A DNA stretch of 64,000 bases. Origin: Bradyrhizobium manausense (GTDB taxonomy: Bacteria > Pseudomonadota > Alphaproteobacteria > Rhizobiales > Xanthobacteraceae). The notes below the pieces were generated by a model. The model saw nothing but the letters and a program-made list of their open reading frames with translations, did not search any database and was not told where the DNA came from. Each line of letters begins with the position of its first letter. Position 1 is the stretch's first letter. Shown here piece after piece: positions 38,674-46,758 of the stretch. The position numbers were made by a program, and so were the translations under genes. The DNA lies in NCBI RefSeq assembly GCF_018129685.1, contig NZ_JAFCLG010000001.1, positions 124,001-188,000 on the forward strand, in the 5' to 3' direction.

Positions 38674-39447
38674 ATGGCCGACCAACGCCGCGTCGAATTC
38701 GGCGATTTCCTTCGCTCCCGGCGCGAGAAGCTGTCGCCGAAGTCGGTCGGTCTTCCCGCGGGGCAGAGGCGGCGCACGGCGGGGTTGCGGCGCGAGGAGG
38801 TGGCGCAGCTCGCCGGCATCGGGGTCGACTGGTACATCCGGCTCGAGCAGGGCCGCACCGTCAGCCCGTCGGTCACCACAGTCGATGCGCTGGCGCGGGC
38901 GCTGCGCCTCAGCAAAACCGAGCATGCGCATCTCAAGGACCTCGCGCGCGACGGCGAGAGGCGACCCTTCACCCGCGAGGTGGTGCCGCCGGCCATTCGG
39001 CGACTGGTCGAGAGTCTTCCGCACCCGGCCTACATCACCGGGCGGAGATGGGACGTGCTGGCCTGGAACAAGGCGGCCGAGGAGATCTTCGCGTTCGGGC
39101 GATTGCCCGAAGAGGATCGCAATACGCTGCTGCTGGTGTTGACCAACAAGAAGACCCGGAAATCCTATGGTGCAGGCTGGGCTGATATGGCCAAGCGCAT
39201 GGTCGCGATGTTTCGCGCCACCCACGACGTCTGGGCGGGCGATCCCGCTTTTGCCGAATTGGTGACGCGGCTGCGCGCAGGCAGTCCCGAATTCGTCAAA
39301 TGGTGGGACGCGCACGACGTGCAGGGCACCCTGTCAGGCCGCAAGACCTTCACCCACCCGACCAAGGGCGTGCTGCATTTCGAGCACGCCAGCTTTCAGG
39401 CCAACGACGATCCTGCGCTGAAGCTCGTGATCTACACGCCGGTGTAG
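38674..39447 (+). CDS. XRE-family regulator with MmyB-like ligand domain
   Basis: This 257-residue regulator has an N-terminal XRE helix-turn-helix (GLRREEVAQLAGIGVDWYIR, then LEQGRTVSPS) and a C-terminal MmyB-type ligand-binding domain with YITGRRWDVLAWNKAAEEIF and VLHFEHASFQANDDPALKLV. Members often sit divergently beside a dehydrogenase or reductase gene that they control. Such a gene is present here, 108 bases away on the other strand. The ligand is not known; fatty-acid-like molecules bind some relatives. Confidence 0.88.
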   Translation: MADQRRVEFGDFLRSRREKLSPKSVGLPAGQRRRTAGLRREEVAQLAGIGVDWYIRLEQGRTVSPSVTTVDALARALRLSKTEHAHLKDLARDGERRPFTREVVPPAIRRLVESLPHPAYITGRRWDVLAWNKAAEEIFAFGRLPEEDRNTLLLVLTNKKTRKSYGAGWADMAKRMVAMFRATHDVWAGDPAFAELVTRLRAGSPEFVKWWDAHDVQGTLSGRKTFTHPTKGVLHFEHASFQANDDPALKLVIYTPV

Positions 39448-39619
39448 CGCGCAGTCAGGGCGACTGCTCGTTCCATTATCCCGCAACAAGCCGTTTGCGT
39501 CGGGAGGCCGAAATAGATCGACGGGCCGGCGGCTGGCCGATGAGGCGGGAACTTACCATCTGCGCGGCTGTTGCCGATGTCCAATGCAGCTGTTGCTGCG
39601 TTGTCCAACGGAGAGCTCG

Positions 39620-39793
39620 ATGGCCGATAATAACACCAAGAATCCGAACGAAAAACAGCCCGGCGAAAAGCCTGATGGCACGTATCACTTCAATCCCGGC
39701 AACCAGTCCGGCAAAAGTCAATCTGTTCCCAAGGACCGGCCTGAACCGGGGAACAATAAGGATGCGATTCAGAATCCCGACAAGCGCCCGTGA
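39620..39793 (+). CDS. Small hydrophilic, low-complexity protein
   Basis: This 57-residue product starts at an ATG after ggagagctcg, a good ribosome site. It is rich in Asn, Lys, Pro, Asp and Gly (ADNNTKNPNEKQPGEKPDG) and has no hydrophobic segment or cysteine, so it is probably disordered. I do not recognise a family. Similar small polar proteins are often stress-related in rhizobia, but nothing here proves that. An alternative longer frame from 39584 lacks a ribosome site. Confidence 0.55.
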   Translation: MADNNTKNPNEKQPGEKPDGTYHFNPGNQSGKSQSVPKDRPEPGNNKDAIQNPDKRP

Positions 39794-40094
39794 CAGTGAT
39801 CCTTTGATTATGGCGCGCGACAGGACACAAGCCGCGCGCCATCGAATTGGACTGTCGTCTCTCTCGAGCCCAGACTTTTCAGACAAACTGCGTCCAACAA
39901 AGCACGGTGCACCCAGATCTTCGCTTTGCTGACTTCGCAAGCCCTCCCTTTGGGCCGGCGATGCCGAAATATCAAAAAATGACGAGTTGCGGTCAATATT
40001 GACCAGCCAGCCCATTTCGAGGGCGCGAAAGTACCTCATCAGGGTCGGTGTCCGGCGGCGCTTGGGCGCTCTTCCTGACAAGGGGGTGCCGCAC
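39794..40094. other. 301-base gap, no gene seen
   Basis: Between two small genes, both strands show only short frames without ribosome sites or recognisable products. It has lower GC than its surroundings near 39880-40010, so a promoter for the following zinc-ribbon gene may lie here, but no clear hexamer pair could be assigned. Confidence 0.5.
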
Positions 40095-40334
40095 ATGCCC
40101 AGCTCTCACGCATTGCCAGCTGGTTCGCCGCTTAGCGCCCTCGAACACCCGCGCTGTCCGCACTGCCAGATCCGCACGTTCCTGGCCGGCATTGCGCCCG
40201 GCCCTGCGGGTTACGAACTCCGCACGTTCGAGTGCCCCAAATGTGATCGTGCCCAGCGCACCCTGGTGGTCAACGACCCCATGAACGGCGACGCGAGGGG
40301 CTGGCTGGCCGGCGGGCTGAAACCCCCGGACTAG
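40095..40334 (+). CDS. Small zinc-ribbon protein
   Basis: This 79-residue product starts after aagggggtgccgc, a strong ribosome site. CPHC (in HPRCPHCQIRTF) and CPKC (in TFECPKCDRAQ) are 22 residues apart and form a plausible four-cysteine zinc ribbon. The remaining parts are polar. Proteins of this kind are common in Bradyrhizobium and are usually annotated as hypothetical. The function is unknown; nucleic-acid or protein contact is possible. It precedes another small gene after 42 bases. Confidence 0.65.
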   Translation: MPSSHALPAGSPLSALEHPRCPHCQIRTFLAGIAPGPAGYELRTFECPKCDRAQRTLVVNDPMNGDARGWLAGGLKPPD

Positions 40335-40376
40335 GTTTTGGCAACGTGATGGAAGAGCAGAAGCGTGAGGCCCCGC

Positions 40377-40568
40377 ATGCGTAACAGCAATAAGATCCCT
40401 TACTTGACGGCAGACCATTTGGACGAGCAAGCAGACGCGCGGGCCGATGAGGCGAAACAATTGCCCGAAGGAGAAGCGCGACAGAAGGCGCTTCGTAACG
40501 CAGCACAGTTGAGGACCTATGCTTCCATGAAGCGCGCGCTCGCGCCGCAAGCCGCCAAATCGAAATAG
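40377..40568 (+). CDS. Small helical charged protein
   Basis: This 63-residue product starts after gtgagg with 6-base spacing. The sequence from LTADHLDEQADARADEAKQL to KALRNAAQLRTYASMKRAL is strongly charged and probably one or two amphipathic helices. There is no signal peptide, membrane segment or cysteine. I do not recognise a family. The GTG at 40365 is an alternative start four residues earlier. Confidence 0.5.
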   Translation: MRNSNKIPYLTADHLDEQADARADEAKQLPEGEARQKALRNAAQLRTYASMKRALAPQAAKSK

Positions 40569-41238
40569 CAGACGCGGATAGGTTGTCGGATTTGGACCGC
40601 GAGATAAGCCAAAATGCTGAATTCGGCCGAGGTTCGCGCGCAATGAGCAATGTACTTTCCTACGCGCTATTGACGCAGGTGCGACCGGCCGCCCGTTCGT
40701 GAGCAAGGGCAGGGAGGCAGCGCGGGAAAGTCCGATCCGCGGTTCCCGGACAAGGATCGCATCCTGCTCTTACACCTCCTGATCATGTCGATGGGCCTGA
40801 AATGGGTGGAAGCGATCCCGACAGCGGCGAGCGACGTGGCTGCCTTCTGCGCAAAATACGGAACCTCGACGGAACTTGCGGAGTCGCGGACACGGACATC
40901 GACGCGCGCGGAACACGACCGCGAATGTGGCGAGTGCGGGCGAGAATGTGGCGACAATGCGGAGGCAAGACGATGCGCACAATTTTCGATTCGTCGATCA
41001 CACGATCGTGCGCGCGACATTGTTGCGCGCGTTCGCAATGCGTCTCGCCGACACGACGCTGAAACTGCAAAATAGTCTTGTTTCAAAGGGTTTCCGTGCA
41101 TGCGCGGCTAAACGTTCATTAATGGTGCGCGGCCCTTTGGTGCGAACTGTTGCGTCGAGGTTACAGCAATTCCGTGGATCGCTGTTATGACGTCGCCATG
41201 GCCCGGGGGCCTAATGACGAAACTGGAACGGGATTCAA
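40569..41238. other. 670-base region without a supported gene
   Basis: Overlapping frames occur on both strands (for instance 40785-41075 plus and 40783-41070 minus), but none has a ribosome site or a recognisable protein, and they mirror each other as GC-biased shadows. An imperfect tandem repeat with two copies of AATGTGGCGA is visible near 40923-40962, and a GCGCGC-rich stretch follows near 41010. The last 100 bases probably hold the promoter of the porin gene. Confidence 0.5.
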
Positions 41239-41964
41239 ATGAACAAGAATTTGTTGCTTGCCGCTGTGAGCCTCGTCGCGATCAGCGCGACTGCGCCGGC
41301 GCTGGCTGCTGACCTCGCTGCGCGGCCTTACACCAAGGCACCCGCGATGATCGCCACGGTCTATGACTGGAGCGGCTTCTACATCGGTATCAACGGCGGC
41401 GGTGCTTCCGCTCGCGCGAGGTGGGATCAGACCGCTCCGCTGGTTGGCGGCGAAGGTTCTCACAATGCCACGGGTGGCACGGTCGGTGGCCAGGTCGGCT
41501 ATCGCATGCAGTCCGGCCAATGGGTGTTCGGCGTGGAAGGCCAGGGCAACTGGGCTGACTTCACCGGCGACAACACCAGCGCGCTGCTCGCTCAGCGCAA
41601 CCGTACCAAGATCGACTCGTTCGGTCTGATCACCGGCCAGGTTGGTTACGCCTGGAACAACGTGCTCGTCTATGCCAAGGGCGGTGCGGCCGTCGTCGGC
41701 GTCAAGAACGAGGTGTTCAGCACGGCGACCGGCGGTCTGCTCGCCTCGAACAGCGACACCCGCTGGGGTGGCACGGTTGGCGCCGGCCTCGAAGTCGGCT
41801 TTGCGCCGAACTGGTCGGTGGGCGTGGAGTACAACCACATCTTCCTGTCGGACAAGGACGTCACCTTCGTTGGCCTCAAGACGGATCGTATCCGTCAGGA
41901 CGTCGACATGGGCCTCGTCCGCCTGAACTACAAGTTCGGCGGCCCGATCGTTGCCAAGTACTGA
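41239..41964 (+). CDS. Outer-membrane beta-barrel protein, Omp25/31-type porin family
   Basis: This 241-residue protein has a signal peptide (LLAAVSLVAISATAPALA, cleavage before ADLAARPY), then a barrel opening with VYDWSGFYIGINGGG, which is the signature of the rhizobial Omp25/31 family. It ends with RLNYKFGGPIVAKY. It is probably an abundant outer-membrane protein. A strong terminator follows, so the gene is monocistronic. The codon use is more biased to preferred codons than in its neighbours, consistent with high expression. Confidence 0.9.
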   Translation: MNKNLLLAAVSLVAISATAPALAADLAARPYTKAPAMIATVYDWSGFYIGINGGGASARARWDQTAPLVGGEGSHNATGGTVGGQVGYRMQSGQWVFGVEGQGNWADFTGDNTSALLAQRNRTKIDSFGLITGQVGYAWNNVLVYAKGGAAVVGVKNEVFSTATGGLLASNSDTRWGGTVGAGLEVGFAPNWSVGVEYNHIFLSDKDVTFVGLKTDRIRQDVDMGLVRLNYKFGGPIVAKY

Positions 41965-41994
41965 GAACGGTCGCTCTGAACAGAGCTGATGTCG

Positions 41995-42024
41995 AAAGCC
42001 CCGGCCTTGCGCCGGGGCTTTTTT
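41995..42024 (+). terminator. Strong rho-independent terminator of the porin gene
   Basis: AAAGCCCCGGC (41995-42005) pairs perfectly with GCCGGGGCTTT (42011-42021) around a 5-base loop, and the T run extends from 42019 to 42024. It lies 30 bases past the porin stop and should isolate that gene from the SOS-box promoter downstream. Confidence 0.9.
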
Positions 42025-42076
42025 ATGCTGCAAACCCAACGAGTTAACCATTTCATTTTGAAACGGCCAAGTTCGC

Positions 42077-42105
42077 TTGACTCCGGAGAACGAAATGAGA
42101 ACAAT
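42077..42105 (+). promoter_or_regulatory. Probable promoter overlapped by LexA boxes
   Basis: TTGACT (42077-42082) is followed after 17 bases by AACAAT (42100-42105). The first hexamer is close to consensus and the second is weaker. The putative -10 overlaps the LexA sites, as needed for repression. The predicted start is near 42112, about 27 bases before the small gene at 42139. Confidence 0.5.
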
Positions 42106-42120
42106 GTTCTTCATACGTTC
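42088..42120. promoter_or_regulatory. Two perfect LexA (SOS) boxes back to back
   Basis: GAAC-N7-GAAC (42088-42102) and GTTC-N7-GTTC (42106-42120) are separated by 3 bases. GTTC-N7-GTTC is the established LexA box of alphaproteobacteria, and its reverse complement is GAAC-N7-GAAC, so both sites match exactly in opposite orientations. Two perfect sites in 33 bases suggest tight SOS control of the next gene. Confidence 0.85.
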
Positions 42121-42138
42121 TAGTGATGGAGCAAGCCC

Positions 42139-42237
42139 ATGTTCAGGATTTTCGTGGAAGAAGCCGCTGCACTGACGTCGATCGCGCTGTTCGTCGGAAT
42201 GATCGCGATCTGGGCCCAGGTGATCCCGCAGCTCTAG
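42139..42237 (+). CDS. 32-residue SOS-controlled membrane peptide
   Basis: ATG at 42139 to TAG at 42237 encodes 32 residues: a short polar N-terminus with two acids (MFRIFVEE) and one hydrophobic helix (AALTSIALFVGMIAIWAQVI) ending in PQL. A GGAG ribosome site lies 7 bases upstream. Two perfect LexA boxes with a promoter precede it. By size, single span and control it resembles Caulobacter SidA, a 29-residue SOS-induced division inhibitor acting on FtsW, but I cannot claim homology from sequence. A hairpin (42351-42366) separates it from dnaE. Confidence 0.75.
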   Translation: MFRIFVEEAAALTSIALFVGMIAIWAQVIPQL

Positions 42238-42350
42238 CTGCGACGGAAACCTCTGATGGCCGTTTCTATGGCCACCTGAATGGCAGCTTGGGGAAAAGCG
42301 GGATGAGGCAGCGGATCGGCAGGTCCAGCGTGGACTCTGGCGCGGCGAGC

Positions 42351-42366
42351 CCCCACCATCGTGGGG
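42351..42366 (+). promoter_or_regulatory. GC hairpin between the SOS peptide gene and dnaE
   Basis: CCCCAC (42351-42356) and GTGGGG (42361-42366) pair perfectly around a CATC loop, 80 bases before the dnaE start. No T run follows. It could reduce read-through from the SOS promoter into dnaE or stabilise an RNA end. Confidence 0.4.
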
Positions 42367-42445
42367 CGAGTCGCCCAAGCGCATGCATGATGCGCCTGAC
42401 GCCGGCGACCGCTCCAACTCATCTGCAAGAGGCCGTCACGCGACC

Positions 42446-45400
42446 ATGCCGAGCGCCGGATTTGTCCACCTTCACGTTCACTCGGCCTATTCGCTGCTCA
42501 AGGGCTCGATCAAGATCGCCAGGCTCGGCGAGCTCGCGAAGAAGGACCACCAGCCCGCGCTGGCGCTGACCGATACCGACAATCTGTTCGGCGCGCTGGA
42601 ATTCTCGGACAAGATGGCCGGTTACGGCATCCAGCCGATCGTCGGCTGCGAGCTTGCGATCGACTTCGGCGACCAGGATCCCAACGCGCGCAACGCGCTG
42701 CCGCCTTCGCGCGTGGTGCTGCTGGCCGCGCAGGAGCGCGGCTATCGCAGCCTGATGCGGCTGAATTCACGCGCGTTCCTCGAGTCGCCCGACAGTCACG
42801 CGCCATTCATCAGGTTCGACTGGTTCGACGGCGAGACCGAGGGCCTGATCGCGCTGACGGGCGGTCCCGACGGACCGATCGCGCTCGCACTTGCCAGCGG
42901 CCAGACCGAGGTTGCGGCCGCGCGCTGCGAGCGTCTCGCCGGCCTGTTCGGCGACCGCCTCTATGTCGAACTGCAGCGCCACAACGTCGACAAGGAACGG
43001 CGGATCGAGAGCGGGTTGATCGACATCGCCTACGCCAAAGGCCTGCCGCTGGTCGCGACCAACGAGCCGTATTTCGCCACGACCGACGATTACGAAGCGC
43101 ATGACGCGCTGCTTTGCATCGCCGGCGGCAGACTGATCGCCGAGACCGAGCGCGAGCAGCTGACGCCCGATCACCGCTTCAAGACCCGCGCCGAAATGGC
43201 GGTGCTGTTCGCCGACATTCCGGAGGCGCTTGCCTCGACGGTCGAGATCGCCGAGCGCTGCTCGTTCCGCCCGATGACGCGCAAGCCGATCCTGCCGTTC
43301 TTCACGGTCGGCGCCGCGAACAGCTCCGATGCGGCCGCCGTCGAGGCGGCCGAATTGAAGCGACAGGCGGAGGAGGGGCTCGCCAATCGCCTGCGCGTCC
43401 ACGGCCTGTCGCAGGGCACGACGGAGGAAGACTACAACAAGCGCCTGGCGTTCGAGCTCGACGTCATCATGCGCATGAAATACGCGGGCTACTTCCTGAT
43501 CGTGTCCGACTTCATCAAATGGGCGAAGGGCCAGGGCATTCCGGTCGGACCGGGCCGCGGCTCGGGTGCGGGCTCGCTGGTCGCCTGGGCTCTGACCATC
43601 ACCGACCTCGACCCGATCAAGTTCGGCCTGCTGTTCGAGCGCTTCCTCAATCCCGAGCGCGTCTCGATGCCGGACTTCGACATCGACTTCTGCCAGGACC
43701 GCCGCGGCGAGGTGATCAGTTACGTGCAGCAGCGCTATGGCCGCGATCAGGTCGCGCAGATCATCACCTTCGGCACGCTGCAGGCGCGCGGCGTGCTGCG
43801 CGACGTCGGGCGTGTGCTGCAGATGCCCTACGGCCAGGTCGACAAGCTGACGAAACTCGTGCCGCAGAATCCGGCCGCGCCCGTGACGCTGGCTGCCGCG
43901 ATCGAGAGCGAGCCGAAGCTGCAGGCGTTCCGCGATGAAGATCCCGTCGTGGCGCGCGCGTTCGACATCGCGCAGCGCCTCGAAGGCCTGACGCGGCACG
44001 CCTCGACCCACGCGGCCGGCATCGTGATCGGCGATCGTCCCCTGAGCGAGCTCGTGCCGCTCTACCGCGATCCCAAATCCGACATGCCGGTGACCCAGTT
44101 CAACATGAAATGGGTCGAGCCGGCCGGCCTCGTCAAGTTCGACTTCCTCGGCCTGAAGACGCTGACTGTGCTAGACGTCGCCTGCAAGCTGCTCAAGCCG
44201 CGCGGCATTCATGTCGATCTCGCCACGCTGCCGATCGACGATGCCGAGAGCTACCAGATGCTGGCGCGCGGCGAGGTGGTCGGCGTGTTCCAGGTTGAAA
44301 GCCAGGGCATGCGGCGCGCGCTGGTCGACATGCGGCCCGACCGTTTCGAGGACATCATCGCGCTGGTGGCGCTGTATCGCCCGGGTCCGATGGCGAACAT
44401 CCCGACCTATTGCGCCCGCAAGCACGGCGACGAGGAGCCGGAATATCTGCATCCGGTGCTCGAGCCGATCCTGAAGGAGACCTTCGGCGTCATCATCTAC
44501 CAGGAACAGGTGATGCAGATCGCGCAGGTGATGTCGGGCTATTCGCTCGGCGACGCCGACCTGCTCCGCCGCGCCATGGGCAAGAAGATCCGCGCCGAGA
44601 TGGACAAGCAGCGCGACATCTTCGTCGCGGGCGCGGTGAAGAACGGCGTGCCGAAGGGGCAGGCCGAGACCATCTTCGAGCTGCTGGCGAAATTCGCCGA
44701 CTACGGCTTCAACAAGAGCCACGCGGCAGCCTACGCGCTGGTGTCCTACCATACCGCCTATATGAAGGCGCATTATCCGGTGGAGTTCATCGCGGCGTCG
44801 ATGACGCTCGATCTCAACAACACGGACAAGCTCTCCGAATTCCGCGCCGAGGCGCAGCGCCTCGGCATCAAGGTCGAGCCGCCGAACATCAATCGCTCCG
44901 GGGCGACCTTCGAGGTCGGCGACAAGGTCATCTACTATGCGCTCGCCGCGCTGAAAGGCGTCGGCATCCAGGCGATCGACCAGATCATCGAGGAGCGGAC
45001 CAGGCGGGGCCTGTTCACCTCGCTCGCCGACTTCGCCGCGCGCGTCAATCCGCGAGCGATCAACAAGCGCATCATCGAAAGTCTCGCCGCTGCCGGCGCC
45101 TTCGACACGCTGGAGCCCAACCGCGCGCGCGTCTTCGCGGGCGCAGATTCGATTCTGGCCGCCTGCCAGCGTGCGCATCAGGCCGAGACCATCGGCCAGA
45201 ACGACATGTTCGGCATGTCGGCGGATGCGCCGACGATCATGCTGCCGCAGATCGAGCCGTGGCTGCCGGCTGAAAAGCTTCGCCGCGAATACGACGCTGT
45301 CGGCTTCTTCCTGTCGGGTCATCCGCTCGACGATTACGCGACCGTCTTGAAGCGGCTGCGAGTGCAGAGCTGGGCGGAATTCTCGCGCGCGGTGAAGACG

Positions 45401-45943
45401 GGTGCGACCGCCGGCAAGGTCGCGGCGACAGTGGTGTCGCGCATGGAGCGGCGCACCAAGACCGGCAACAAGATGGGCATCATGGGCCTGTCCGATCCCA
45501 CCGGCCATTTCGAAGCCGTGCTGTTCTCCGAAGGCCTTGCGCAATATCGCGACGTGCTGGAGCCGGGCGCGGCGGTGCTGCTTCAACTCGGTGCGGAACT
45601 CCAGGGCGAGGACGTTCGCGCGCGCGTGCTGCATGCCGAGCCGCTCGATGATGCCGCCGCCAAGACGCAGAAGGGCCTGCGCATCTTCGTGCGCGATACC
45701 AAGCCGCTGGATTCGATTGCCAAACGTCTGGCAGGTCCCGAAGCCGCCGGCGCTCCTGCGCCGAAGATCGGCAGCCCCGGCATTGCGCCGCGCTCCAACG
45801 GCGACGGCGAGGTCTCGCTGGTGATGATGCTCGACCTCGAGACCGAGGTCGAGATGAAGCTGCCCGGCCGCTTCAAGGTCTCGCCGCAGATCGCCGGGGC
45901 GATCAAGGCCGTGGCCGGTGTGGTGGACGTGCAGCAGATCTGA
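42446..45943 (+). CDS. dnaE: DNA polymerase III subunit alpha
   Basis: This is the replicative DNA polymerase (1165 residues). The N-terminal PHP domain begins with FVHLHVHSAYSLLKGSI. The polymerase core includes VGPGRGSGAGSLVAWAL and the catalytic acids in MPDFDIDFCQDRRGE. HhH and OB-fold regions follow. The start at 42446 gives the usual MxxAGFVHLHVHS beginning; an in-frame ATG at 42383 would add 21 unrelated residues. It is the DnaE1 type, not the error-prone DnaE2/ImuC, since no imuA or imuB is near. SOS boxes lie 330 bases upstream in front of a small gene. Confidence 0.96.
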   Translation: MPSAGFVHLHVHSAYSLLKGSIKIARLGELAKKDHQPALALTDTDNLFGALEFSDKMAGYGIQPIVGCELAIDFGDQDPNARNALPPSRVVLLAAQERGYRSLMRLNSRAFLESPDSHAPFIRFDWFDGETEGLIALTGGPDGPIALALASGQTEVAAARCERLAGLFGDRLYVELQRHNVDKERRIESGLIDIAYAKGLPLVATNEPYFATTDDYEAHDALLCIAGGRLIAETEREQLTPDHRFKTRAEMAVLFADIPEALASTVEIAERCSFRPMTRKPILPFFTVGAANSSDAAAVEAAELKRQAEEGLANRLRVHGLSQGTTEEDYNKRLAFELDVIMRMKYAGYFLIVSDFIKWAKGQGIPVGPGRGSGAGSLVAWALTITDLDPIKFGLLFERFLNPERVSMPDFDIDFCQDRRGEVISYVQQRYGRDQVAQIITFGTLQARGVLRDVGRVLQMPYGQVDKLTKLVPQNPAAPVTLAAAIESEPKLQAFRDEDPVVARAFDIAQRLEGLTRHASTHAAGIVIGDRPLSELVPLYRDPKSDMPVTQFNMKWVEPAGLVKFDFLGLKTLTVLDVACKLLKPRGIHVDLATLPIDDAESYQMLARGEVVGVFQVESQGMRRALVDMRPDRFEDIIALVALYRPGPMANIPTYCARKHGDEEPEYLHPVLEPILKETFGVIIYQEQVMQIAQVMSGYSLGDADLLRRAMGKKIRAEMDKQRDIFVAGAVKNGVPKGQAETIFELLAKFADYGFNKSHAAAYALVSYHTAYMKAHYPVEFIAASMTLDLNNTDKLSEFRAEAQRLGIKVEPPNINRSGATFEVGDKVIYYALAALKGVGIQAIDQIIEERTRRGLFTSLADFAARVNPRAINKRIIESLAAAGAFDTLEPNRARVFAGADSILAACQRAHQAETIGQNDMFGMSADAPTIMLPQIEPWLPAEKLRREYDAVGFFLSGHPLDDYATVLKRLRVQSWAEFSRAVKTGATAGKVAATVVSRMERRTKTGNKMGIMGLSDPTGHFEAVLFSEGLAQYRDVLEPGAAVLLQLGAELQGEDVRARVLHAEPLDDAAAKTQKGLRIFVRDTKPLDSIAKRLAGPEAAGAPAPKIGSPGIAPRSNGDGEVSLVMMLDLETEVEMKLPGRFKVSPQIAGAIKAVAGVVDVQQI

Positions 45944-46035
45944 GACGCGATCCGAGACCAGAACGCAATCTCCCTTGCAACCACACCGTGTCCTTTAATA
46001 TGCTCAAGACGGGCGTATCGGGGCGGTGGGAAGCG

Positions 46036-46560
46036 ATGTTCTGGCGGAGCGTGTCTGCGCTGTTGTTTGCGGTCGTGCTGGTCGGCTGCGAGACTGAACG
46101 AAACGGGCTGGACTATTCGGCAATGACGCAAAAGATCGGACCGCCGGCTGCGGGACGGTCGCGCATCGTGGTGCTTCGCGAGAAGGGATTTGGCGGCATC
46201 ACCGATCCGGGTTGGGACGTGAAGCTCGACGGCGGGCCGATGGCCGATCTCAAGACCGGTACCTATGTTTATCTGGATCGCCCGGCAGGCCAGCACCAGA
46301 TATCGGCCACCGCCGCGATGTTCCCGGGCGTCAGCCAAAAAGATTTCTCCACCCAGGCGGGACGCACCTATTTCTTCCTGGCCAGACCGAGCGACAGGTC
46401 GAAGGTCCTGGGCGGAATGGCGTCTGCCGGCGGTGTCGCCGGCCTGCTCGTGGGGGCTGCGATCACGTCCAACGACAGCAATCCCGGACCGCTCGATTTC
46501 TTTCCACTCGAGGAAGATGCCGCCCGAACGACGATCGCCGAACTGCGGTTGGCGCCATAG
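46036..46560 (+). CDS. Putative lipoprotein, DUF2846-like
   Basis: This 174-residue product, starting at the ATG at 46036 behind ggtgggaagcg, has a signal peptide with lipobox L-V-G-C (Cys18). The mature domain contains DPGWDVKLDGGPMADLKTGT and GQHQISATAAM, resembling DUF2846-type proteins. A glycine-rich hydrophobic segment (LGGMASAGGVAGLLVGAAIT) follows near residues 128-150. Earlier in-frame starts (GTG 45988, ATG 46000) have no ribosome site and would displace the lipobox. The function is unknown. Confidence 0.75.
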   Translation: MFWRSVSALLFAVVLVGCETERNGLDYSAMTQKIGPPAAGRSRIVVLREKGFGGITDPGWDVKLDGGPMADLKTGTYVYLDRPAGQHQISATAAMFPGVSQKDFSTQAGRTYFFLARPSDRSKVLGGMASAGGVAGLLVGAAITSNDSNPGPLDFFPLEEDAARTTIAELRLAP

Positions 46561-46758
46561 CAATCGTTCGGCCCGCATCGCGGCGTTATCCGTTGGGTCG
46601 TGACATCCGGGTCCGGAGACATCGGCGGCGCTCGCGAAGCTGACGTGGAGCTGACCGGGAGGTGAGGGTCGGCCATTCCGTCGCCTCAATCCGAGCCTTT
46701 CGTTCAACTGTCATTCAGGCTGCTGCGCGTCTCATGCGCGGCGAACCTCAAAACAATA

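Noticed and set aside
40785..41075. 96-residue frame with a Cys/Glu/Arg-rich stretch
   Set aside because: No ribosome site; equally long frames exist on the opposite strand and in the other phase over the same bases, so none is supported as coding.
42446..45943. dnaE read as the SOS mutasome polymerase DnaE2/ImuC because LexA boxes lie upstream
   Set aside because: Length (1165 residues), intact PHP start HLHVHS and lack of imuA/imuB next to it fit replicative DnaE1.
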